A program made the translations under genes and the position numbers. Shown here piece by piece: positions 17,301 through 22,177 of a stretch of DNA of 22,177 bases. Numbering within the stretch: the stretch's first letter is position 1; every line of letters begins with the position of its first letter. Below the pieces are notes generated by a model. It did no database searches. It was not told the DNA's origin and worked only from the letters and a program-made list of their open reading frames with translations. Where the stretch lies: positions 1-22,177 of the forward strand of contig JALNXP010000011.1 of NCBI GenBank assembly GCA_023230285.1, in the 5' to 3' direction. The stretch comes from Bacteroidales bacterium (GTDB lineage: Bacteria > Bacteroidota > Bacteroidia > Bacteroidales > BM520).

Positions 17301-17569
17301 CTAATGAAATCATAGGAATAGAAGAAAACGAAATAGAAAACATCAAGATTTATCCAAATCCGGCAGACGACTATTTTTACATCCAAATACCTGTAGATGA
17401 AAATCTTACTATGCAAACATATAATTTGATGGGAAGATTGATGAAGGAAACTAAATTCAATGAAGGAGGAATATATAGAGAAGACATCAGCAATTTACGT
17501 TCCGGCATATATATAATAAAATTAACATCTACGACTATTTCAAGAAGTATAAAGCTGATAATCAAATAA
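14369..17569 (+). CDS. Secreted CotH-type kinase with two lamin-tail domains and T9SS sorting domain
   Basis: A 1066-residue secreted protein. Residues 1-24 are a signal peptide. About 25-150 is a lamin-tail domain (LYINEIMPCN, WLEVYNAGG). About 170-250 is a chitobiase C-terminal-like domain (ANIYYTLDGSEPTEAS). About 255-620 is a CotH kinase domain, with VYINGNYCGMINIRERNN, D481-W482 followed by NNYKAYK, and WRWITIDLDLGF carrying D504 and D506 as likely metal ligands. About 620-715 is InlB-like (YTFNNWTDVSGNIV). About 719-870 is a second lamin-tail domain (LYINEVCASN, DDWIEIYNGS). About 890-980 is a beta-sandwich, and about 992-1066 a T9SS sorting domain (IKIYPNPADDY, LRSGIYIIKL). CotH of Bacillus spores is an atypical Ser/Thr kinase; the substrate here is unknown. 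The motifs look intact. The lipoprotein gene starts 9 bases later, so the two are co-transcribed. Confidence 0.88.
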   Translation: MLSIRSTLLFILLAVCININVKAQLYINEIMPCNVSSILDDTENYSGWLEVYNAGGSAVTLTGYYFTDILTNLTQYKIVADVTIAAGGYSTFWFGRNSLSSNHVDFKLKPEGGLIVLVNSSQQVVSQMLYPAQYPDISYGCTSDGGSTSNYFVSHSFGVTNNNSQTADSPCAAPSFSLEGGFYSSTVYISMSCSIYGANIYYTLDGSEPTEASTAYSSPITVTSGIRTIRARTFAGGYLPSDIVTQTFFINSRQPEIHAISIVTDDDNLVNLNGDIDRPVNIELYYDGTQQLNKRLDISSETDLADNPTVKAIKLIADKKYGSNRILYEFFASKPGRRYKSLLLRNSGQDSQHSMLLDGMSQTLATALVDIDCQGYLPATVYINGNYCGMINIRERNNRYFADSNYGIDEESLYFVEIPYAGATYLEGLTGSVDEFESMYDYITGNNMSNSSNYQQACQLIDIDAFINYTVLQLFVYSLEDWPTNNYKAYKTITDGKWRWITIDLDLGFNIDNLNADAISELLNGTSWHSELVNSLLQNADFKQQFIDMFSVYLGSIFSSDNIDKVVEETAGVIRDEFDYHAQYQSFTNNFETYISNFKTFGSQRADKVYSHLQSQFSLGSPKSITITTNLEDYYNQQDELQGIRIFINGIAVPTNTFSGKYYQNSTVSLSAVAPKGYTFNNWTDVSGNIVSTNADYEFTITQDVNLTANFKSSENYSLYKLYINEVCASNSIFIDNYDGRDDWIEIYNGSNFAIDLGGMYISDDREDLTKCQIPEGYSDETTIEPYSYKIIWADSEPEQGPLHAEFNLSSTKAETVSLSMAINGSLKVIDSLTYALGANTFGRFPDGSTKLYSFYNASFGNMNISNSADEFCCTDTYFPNNNGEPYMSLSNYILDFGTDERVLGLYINNLSNSETLNWVSSGNSESYELSATSGTISPQGREYVEITIDRENFSDDLNEVVYFTGGDITLGLTIIATNEIIGIEENEIENIKIYPNPADDYFYIQIPVDENLTMQTYNLMGRLMKETKFNEGGIYREDISNLRSGIYIIKLTSTTISRSIKLIIK

Positions 17570-17578
17570 TTACAAAAT

Positions 17579-18295
17579 ATGAAAACAAAAACAATTGTTT
17601 TTTTAATTCTATCGGTACTTTCCGCAATATTAGTATCCTGCAACGTTGGCGAGGGCGAAGGCGGGACGGGTTCTGTTGAAGGTTATGTAAAATTAGTTTT
17701 ACACCCAGACGACAACTACTCATTAAATGCAGATACTGTAGCTGCAAGTAAAACTGATGTCTTTATCAAATATGGTGACAATGATTACTTTGATGATGAT
17801 ATAGAAACTGATGAGACAGGTTTTTACCGTTTCAAATATTTACGTCCCGGAGAATATACGGTATTTGCCTACTCAAAATTACCCGATGACAACAAAGTAG
17901 CTGTAAGTGAGACCATTAACATCACAAGAGGAGAAGAAGGTATTGTCGGCGACATTTACATTCATGACGGCAAATCATACAACACATCATTAATCAAGGG
18001 ATATGTATATGCCACTTATTACGACAAAGGAGATGTTGTAGGCATAGGTTGGGCTTATGAACAAAGAGTTTACATAAAACGTCAGGGTGAAGATTTCTAT
18101 TTTGATGACGTAAGAGTTAGCTCAGACGGCGTTTTTATATTTCAAAAATTAGAAGTCGGGATTTATGAAATTTACACCATTTCGTATGACCCTGACACAG
18201 AAGTTCCGTCAATTGTATCAAAAACGATAGAAGTAACCGAGCCGGAGCAAATATACGAAATAGAAGAAATATTTTATATAAACATCATAGTATAA
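17579..18295 (+). CDS. Lipoprotein with two regulatory-like beta-sandwich domains
   Basis: A 238-residue lipoprotein. The signal peptide ends in the lipobox LVSC, with Cys21 as the lipidated residue, then a flexible Gly/Glu-rich stretch (NVGEGEGGTG). Two copies of a CarboxypepD_reg/SdrD-like fold follow (about 31-135 and 140-238). Each contains an acidic YFDD segment, a D-x-x-G-x-F/Y-x-F turn and a PGEYTV or VGIYEI strand. No enzyme motif or sorting domain is seen. It lies 9 bases after the CotH gene. It may anchor or organise surface proteins at the outer membrane; this is inferred from context and fold only. Confidence 0.78.
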   Translation: MKTKTIVFLILSVLSAILVSCNVGEGEGGTGSVEGYVKLVLHPDDNYSLNADTVAASKTDVFIKYGDNDYFDDDIETDETGFYRFKYLRPGEYTVFAYSKLPDDNKVAVSETINITRGEEGIVGDIYIHDGKSYNTSLIKGYVYATYYDKGDVVGIGWAYEQRVYIKRQGEDFYFDDVRVSSDGVFIFQKLEVGIYEIYTISYDPDTEVPSIVSKTIEVTEPEQIYEIEEIFYINIIV

Positions 18296-18356
18296 CATCA
18301 ACAGTAGAAAAATTTATGTGACAGATGTTGTAAAATAAATCTGTCTAAGAGTTCAA

Positions 18357-18364
18357 TATATTTG
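18357..18364 (+). promoter_or_regulatory. Possible internal promoter before the polyphosphate-polymerase half of the cluster
   Basis: TATATTTG matches TAnnTTTG, 17 bases before ATG 18381, but no TTG sits 19 bases upstream. A small inverted repeat GACAGAT/ATCTGTC (18320-18345, 12-base loop) lies just before it. Evidence is weak; it would allow the last four genes to be expressed separately. Confidence 0.35.
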
Positions 18365-18380
18365 TAAAAATAAAACACGT

Positions 18381-18809
18381 ATGAAACGAATTAATCATCT
18401 GTTACTAATCTTTATAGCGATAGTAACAACTTTACCGGCTTTTTCGCAGGAAGCCTCACAATCGACGTTAGACAAAAGAGAGCGTAAAAGAAATATGACA
18501 GTAAAAGAGTGGAATACAAATGTAGGAAAAGAAGTTCCATTTTTAGACCACGTAACGACTTATAACGGTTACGGGCAAAAAATTGAGGAGATAGAATACG
18601 CCACTTACGGACAGAAATCCCGAATAACCTTTGAGTATCAAGATTCTACGAGCAAGTGCATCCGCGAGGTCGAATACAACGACAGAGATAAAGTTGTACG
18701 TATCCGCAAGATAGAATATTACGAAGACGGCACAAAAAAGAAACAATACAATTACTATCCCAACGGTAAATTAGAATCGGTAAAAGACTACGAATATATC
18801 TTTAAATAA
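18381..18809 (+). CDS. Small exported protein with Y-x-x-G-K repeat segments
   Basis: A 142-residue protein of unknown function. Residues 1-22 form a signal peptide ending in PAFSQ. The mature part is highly charged and has several short strand-turn units like those of MORN/YwqK-type repeats: TYNGYGQKIEEIEY, YATYGQKSRITFEY, YNDRDKVVRIRKIEYY, and YYPNGKLESVKDYEY. It has no lipobox and no sorting domain, so it is probably periplasmic or loosely surface-associated. Its TAA stop overlaps the next gene's ATG by one base (TAATG), implying translational coupling to the polyphosphate polymerase. Confidence 0.75.
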   Translation: MKRINHLLLIFIAIVTTLPAFSQEASQSTLDKRERKRNMTVKEWNTNVGKEVPFLDHVTTYNGYGQKIEEIEYATYGQKSRITFEYQDSTSKCIREVEYNDRDKVVRIRKIEYYEDGTKKKQYNYYPNGKLESVKDYEYIFK

Positions 18810-19588
18810 TGGACAAGTTGCAATCCATCTTATCTGAAATGAGTACCATTTCTTTAGAAGAAATGAAGCAAGTCAAGCTCATGAACAGAGTAGACACAAA
18901 GTTCATGATCAGCATAAGACAGTTAGAAGATGTTTTTGATAAGATAAAAGCCGATTATTACATTCAAGCCATCAACGATATATTAGTTGCCACATATCAA
19001 ACATTGTATTATGACACGCCCGATTTAGCGATGTATATTGCACATCAGAACAAGAAATTAAATCGGCAGAAGATAAGAACACGGCAGTACTGCGACACTG
19101 CGAATGCTTTTTGCGAAATAAAGAACAAGAATAACAAAGGCAGGACAAAAAAGGTGCGTATACCTATCGATTTAAAATATTTCGGTGAATTTGAAGACGA
19201 CAAAGAGGCATTATCTTTTGCGGAGCAGAATTTAAAATATCCTGTATCCGATTTATTGCCGCAAGTAGAAACCAATTTCAAAAGAATAACCATAGTCAAT
19301 TTTGACAAAACAGAGCGTATTACTATCGACAGCGGTCTGTATTTCAAAAACGAGCAAAACGGCGTTATTGCAGAAGTACCGGAGCTTGTCATCATAGAAG
19401 TCAAGCAGGGCATGGCAGCTAAATCACTGTTTATCAATGCGCTGCACGATTTGCACATTCAACCTCAAAGTATTAGCAAATACTGTTTAGGTATGGTGCT
19501 GACAAATTCCGCCGTAAAGCACAACAGGTTCAAGAAAAAAATACAATACATTAAAAAATTCGTCACAAATAAAATAATAATATCATGA
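18809..19588 (+). CDS. VTC-domain polyphosphate polymerase-like protein
   Basis: A 259-residue cytosolic protein of the VTC domain/triphosphate-tunnel-metalloenzyme superfamily. Eukaryotic VTC4 polymerises inorganic polyphosphate from ATP. Tunnel motifs are visible in order: NRVDTKFMIS (about 27-36), TLYYDTP, KIRTRQY (about 88-94), CEIKNKNNKGRTKKVRIPI, TNFKRITIVNF, RITIDSGL, the glutamate-lysine strand VIIEVKQG, and the SKYCLGM motif near the C-terminus. Basic and acidic residues pointing into the tunnel appear intact. It starts one base inside the previous stop and overlaps the DUF4956 gene by four bases (ATGA), so all three are translationally coupled. The VTC/DUF4956 pair recurs in bacteria; the activity here is predicted from the family. 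Confidence 0.87.
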   Translation: MDKLQSILSEMSTISLEEMKQVKLMNRVDTKFMISIRQLEDVFDKIKADYYIQAINDILVATYQTLYYDTPDLAMYIAHQNKKLNRQKIRTRQYCDTANAFCEIKNKNNKGRTKKVRIPIDLKYFGEFEDDKEALSFAEQNLKYPVSDLLPQVETNFKRITIVNFDKTERITIDSGLYFKNEQNGVIAEVPELVIIEVKQGMAAKSLFINALHDLHIQPQSISKYCLGMVLTNSAVKHNRFKKKIQYIKKFVTNKIIIS

Positions 19589-20319
19589 TACTACTTCAAA
19601 GTGTTCCAAACTACGACCCCGACATTGCCCGCGAATTTGGCGGCAGCGGCAACTATGAATTTACATCACAATTATTCGGCATTCCTTTGTTCGAAGCCGA
19701 CAGCTTCTGGCAGTTGATAATACGTTTCTTCTTCAACTTCCTCGTATGCTGGTGCATAATACGTTTTTTCTACTACAACAAAAGTCAAAGGAAAGACTAT
19801 TATTTTACTTTCATTCTCTTCAGTGTCACCATTTTCCTGTTGATATTTTTGCTTGATAACGTCAAATTACAGATAGGCTTTGCCTTAGGACTTTTTGCCA
19901 TCTTCGGCATGATACGATATAGGACAGAGACAGTGCCTATCAGAGAAATGACTTATTTATTTGAGATAATCGGCATTTCGGTCATCAACGGTTTAGCCAT
20001 GACGGTAAGTTATGCAGAGCTGATTATCACCAACTTAATCTTCATTGCCGCAACTTGGATTTTTGAAAACAACAAATTCTTAAAGCATACCTCAACCAAA
20101 ATAATTTTGTATGAAAAAATAGACCTTGTAAAAGAAGGAAAAGAAAAAGAGTTGATAGCAGATTTAAAAGAGCGGACAAACCTTGACATCATAAGAGTAG
20201 AAGTCGGGCATATTGATTTTCTCCGCGATGTTGCCTACGTCAAAGTTTATTATCATTCAAAAAGCAATCAGATAAATACGATAGACAGAATGGTCAGATA
20301 TAAAGATTTCACTCGTTAA
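19585..20319 (+). CDS. DUF4956 inner-membrane protein
   Basis: A 244-residue polytopic membrane protein of the DUF4956 family. Predicted helices lie at about 48-68 (LIIRFFFNFLVCWCIIRFF), 73-94 (YYFTFILFSVTIFLLIFLL) and 97-112 (LQIGFALGLFAIFGMI), with one or two more at about 127-165. The loop MIRYRTETVPIREMTYLF is a recognisable family motif. A soluble alpha/beta C-terminal domain of about 70 residues follows (LIADLKERTNLDIIRVEVGH). The ATG overlaps the stop of the polyphosphate-polymerase gene by four bases. Its function is not known. Partnership with a VTC protein suggests it handles, or passes through the membrane, the product of that enzyme; this is inference. Confidence 0.85.
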   Translation: MILLQSVPNYDPDIAREFGGSGNYEFTSQLFGIPLFEADSFWQLIIRFFFNFLVCWCIIRFFYYNKSQRKDYYFTFILFSVTIFLLIFLLDNVKLQIGFALGLFAIFGMIRYRTETVPIREMTYLFEIIGISVINGLAMTVSYAELIITNLIFIAATWIFENNKFLKHTSTKIILYEKIDLVKEGKEKELIADLKERTNLDIIRVEVGHIDFLRDVAYVKVYYHSKSNQINTIDRMVRYKDFTR

Positions 20320-20332
20320 AAGCATTTAGTTG

Positions 20333-21010
20333 ATGACAAAGCATTTTGTAACCATAATTTTAGCTTCTACCATATTGTGCGCATTACACGCTCAAAGTTT
20401 TGATATTGGTGGAATTGCAGGAGTTGATTACAACAGAGACATCGGCAATTCTTTCAACATTTCTTTGGAAGAAGAGATAAAATTCAGCAACTATTTTAGC
20501 AATTACGACCGTTTCAAAAGCGGTATCAGCATAGACTATTCTCACCCCAAATACGACAAGTTCAAAATTGGTGTCGGTGCAGATTATCTCAACAAAAACG
20601 AGACAGAATATTACGACAGTCGTTTCAGGTGGAATGCTACGTTTTCTTATTCTGAGAAATACCGTCAATACAAGTTCAGTTATCGTGCGCGTTTTCAGAG
20701 TACTTATCGTGATGAAAATCGTGGTGATTACAAGTTGAATCCCAAGAATTATTTACGCAACAGACTTGAGGTTGGATATACTTTTTACACAAAGCCCATT
20801 AAGTTAGCGTTATCCACGGAGTTATTCTTACGATTAAACAATCCGGAGGGCAACTTTATAGACAATATTAGGACGACATTTGAAGTAAACTATCGTTTCA
20901 CGCGGCGCAGCAGCATGAGTTTCTTTGTGCGTTCCGACAATGAAATACAGGTTAAAAATCCGCTGAATGCCGTGTATGCCGGTGTTGTGTATAAATTTAG
21001 TGATAAGTAG
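20333..21010 (+). CDS. DUF2490-like outer-membrane beta-barrel protein
   Basis: A 225-residue exported protein. It begins at ATG 20333, after an in-frame TTG three bases earlier, with a signal peptide MTKHFVTIILASTILCALHAQ. The rest is a series of amphipathic strands of alternating polar and aromatic residues (FNISLEEEIKFSNYF, RFKSGISIDYSH, KFKIGVGADYLN, RFRWNATFSYSEKY, YKFSYRARFQSTYRD) ending in a terminal strand VYAGVVYKF. This is the pattern of a small outer-membrane barrel and resembles DUF2490. It starts 13 bases after the DUF4956 stop and is the last gene of the plus-strand cluster. Confidence 0.75.
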   Translation: MTKHFVTIILASTILCALHAQSFDIGGIAGVDYNRDIGNSFNISLEEEIKFSNYFSNYDRFKSGISIDYSHPKYDKFKIGVGADYLNKNETEYYDSRFRWNATFSYSEKYRQYKFSYRARFQSTYRDENRGDYKLNPKNYLRNRLEVGYTFYTKPIKLALSTELFLRLNNPEGNFIDNIRTTFEVNYRFTRRSSMSFFVRSDNEIQVKNPLNAVYAGVVYKFSDK

Positions 21011-21020
21011 TATAGATGGA

Positions 21021-21060
21021 ACGCGGATTTTCGCAGATGTTACGGATGTACACGGATTGT
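21021..21060. repeat. Degenerate 10-bp-period GCGGAT/ACGGAT tandem repeat
   Basis: Four consecutive ten-base units, acgcggattt, tcgcagatgt, tacggatgta and cacggattgt, share a GGAT/AGAT core. The units are diverged from each other. It lies between two convergent genes and has no coding potential. Confidence 0.55.
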
Positions 21061-21066
21061 GTATAT

Positions 21067-21090
21067 AGGGGCGTTATCGCATACTCCCCT
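21067..21090. repeat. Imperfect palindrome next to the nuclease-like gene
   Basis: AGGGGCG is mirrored by CTCCCCT around a GCGTTATCGC centre. The outer 5-bp stem AGGGG/CCCCT is perfect. It ends one base short of the minus-strand stop codon. No T-run follows on either strand, so it looks more like an interspersed palindromic element than a terminator. Confidence 0.45.
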
Positions 21091-21091
21091 G

Positions 21092-22177
21092 CTAAACCAT
21101 CTTCCATTCGCTAATGCTGCGTTTCTTCGTGTCAAAATTTACGCCTATCTTGAACAACTTGCGGCTGTCCATGGCAAAAGGCTTCGCATAACCCTTCTCT
21201 TCTATCTGGCGAAGAGCATCTTCAGCACTGCCGTCTAACTTAAATTCGAGGATGTAGATGTAGTCTTTCGTCTTGATAATCATGTCCATACGGCTCTCGC
21301 TTGTTGGTCGCTCGACAGTAGTGTAAAAGCCCATCATCTTCATTATCAGATAGAACACATTTTGAAAATACAACTCCGAATCGCCGACTATCTTATAATC
21401 CGTATCAGACATCAATGCCGACATGCGTTTCATAAAGTCTTCCGGTTTACCACCTTCTACATCTTTAATAAAATTGACGACAAAGAATGAAGACATCTCA
21501 TTCCTTTTAATATTAACATAAAACGGCACAAGATATTTAATAAAACCTTCTTCTACTTCTTTATTGGGAAAACCAAGTTTATAGATTTTAAATCGTTTAT
21601 CATAACCTTTTATGGTCAGATAACCACTCTGATACATTATCGGTATCGGACTCAGTGACAGCGAATCAATGCTGTAAAGGACATCTCCGGTTGCTTCTTC
21701 TTCGGTAAGTTTGGGCAATGAATAATCATCTTTTCTAAGCAGTTCCACGAGGAATGATGGCGTGCCGGTTTCAAACCAATAGCTGCCAAATTTTTGAGTC
21801 CGTAAGGCTAGAAGTAAACTAAACGGGTTATACATACCTGTTCCATCTTCTACAAAATGATAACCGTCATACATTAGTTTTAACTGTGCACAAGTCTCTT
21901 CATAAGACATCTCATTTTCTTCGGCGACTTCGTTCAGCGATTCTTCAAAATACTCATGTATTTCGGCTTCGGTTATGCCACAAATTGTTTGGTATTTCTC
22001 ATCCATAGAAATATCAGCAAGATTATTCAAGTCGCTGAAAATGCTGATTTTACTGAATTTTGTAACACCGGTAATGAATGCAAATTTGATATATTTGTCG
22101 TGCGTTTTGAGGACGGAATAGAACGCCTTTAAAGTGCTACGATGTTTTGTTTGTAATTGCTCATCTGTAATTGTCTG
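21092..22177 (-). CDS. AAA-ATPase-like / PD-(D/E)XK nuclease family protein, C-terminal part (runs off right edge)
   Basis: The 361 visible residues are the C-terminal part of a Bacteroidota-abundant family with an N-terminal AAA-ATPase-like domain (start missing) and a C-terminal PD-(D/E)XK domain. The first visible residues read QTITDEQLQTKHRSTLKAFY, then FAFITGVTKFSKISIFSDLN, a sensor-like strand of the ATPase domain. The C-terminus has GDSELYFQN, R-x-D (RMDMII), E-x-K (ILEFKLDG) and QIEEKGY, the expected nuclease active-site pattern. The frame stays open to the window edge, so a TTG at 22030 is not the true start. Molecular role is unknown; copies of this family are often numerous per genome. 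It is convergent with the cluster. Confidence 0.85.
   Translation of the reverse strand, partial: QTITDEQLQTKHRSTLKAFYSVLKTHDKYIKFAFITGVTKFSKISIFSDLNNLADISMDEKYQTICGITEAEIHEYFEESLNEVAEENEMSYEETCAQLKLMYDGYHFVEDGTGMYNPFSLLLALRTQKFGSYWFETGTPSFLVELLRKDDYSLPKLTEEEATGDVLYSIDSLSLSPIPIMYQSGYLTIKGYDKRFKIYKLGFPNKEVEEGFIKYLVPFYVNIKRNEMSSFFVVNFIKDVEGGKPEDFMKRMSALMSDTDYKIVGDSELYFQNVFYLIMKMMGFYTTVERPTSESRMDMIIKTKDYIYILEFKLDGSAEDALRQIEEKGYAKPFAMDSRKLFKIGVNFDTKKRSISEWKMV

Noticed and set aside
18320..18345. Terminator after the lipoprotein gene
   Set aside because: The 7-bp stem has a 12-base loop and no T-run; too weak to call a terminator.
1..22177. CRISPR arrays, rRNA genes, insertion sequences
   Set aside because: No regularly spaced direct repeats, rRNA sequence, transposase or terminal inverted repeats with target duplications were seen.

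Overview
This window is a low-GC chromosomal segment from a member of the Bacteroidota, most likely a Bacteroidales-type organism. Four things point there. Three large exported proteins end in type IX secretion system (T9SS) sorting domains. The promoters carry the Bacteroidota -7 box TAnnTTTG, in the best case with a TTG/TTTG -33 box 19 bp upstream. Most gene starts have A/T-rich leaders with no Shine-Dalgarno (SD) sequence. The housekeeping proteins (RpoB, EF-Tu, bS21) read as Bacteroidota versions. Species cannot be told from the sequence.

Region 1 (1-7774, all minus strand) is the core information-processing locus. In transcription order it is rpsU (bS21), xerC-like tyrosine recombinase, hpf (hibernation factor), tRNA-Thr(TGT), tRNA-Tyr(GTA), tRNA-Gly(TCC), tRNA-Thr(GGT), tuf, tRNA-Trp(CCA), secE, nusG, rplK, rplA, rplJ, rplL, and rpoB, which runs off the left edge. 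The tRNA-tuf-secE-nusG-rplKAJL-rpoB order is the ancient arrangement also known from E. coli. Three inverted repeats sit at control points: the xerC promoter, the tRNA-tuf promoter and the rplL-rpoB gap. rpsU and hpf are the only genes here with an evident extended SD.

Region 2 (7867-11633, minus) holds a 991-residue multidomain T9SS cargo protein (beta-propeller, CarboxypepD_reg-like, Fn3, CBM9-like, Fn3, sorting domain) and a TerB/DnaJ (DjlA-like) membrane co-chaperone.

Region 3 (11751-21010, plus) starts from a divergent promoter. It holds seven closely spaced genes: an Omp28/thioredoxin-like T9SS protein interrupted by one in-frame TAA; a CotH-type kinase with two lamin-tail domains and a T9SS sorting domain; a lipoprotein with two regulatory-like beta-sandwich domains; a small exported protein with Y-x-x-G-K repeats; a VTC-type polyphosphate polymerase; a DUF4956 membrane protein; and a DUF2490-like outer-membrane beta-barrel. 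Cytosolic polymerase, inner-membrane protein, lipoprotein, outer-membrane barrel and secreted kinase together look like one trans-envelope system. This is the most interesting part of the window, and its function is not established.

Region 4 (21011-22177) has a degenerate 10-bp-period repeat and an imperfect palindrome, then the 3' part of a minus-strand AAA-ATPase-like/PD-(D/E)XK family gene that runs off the right edge. No gene-free stretch exceeds about 110 bases, apart from the tRNA block.
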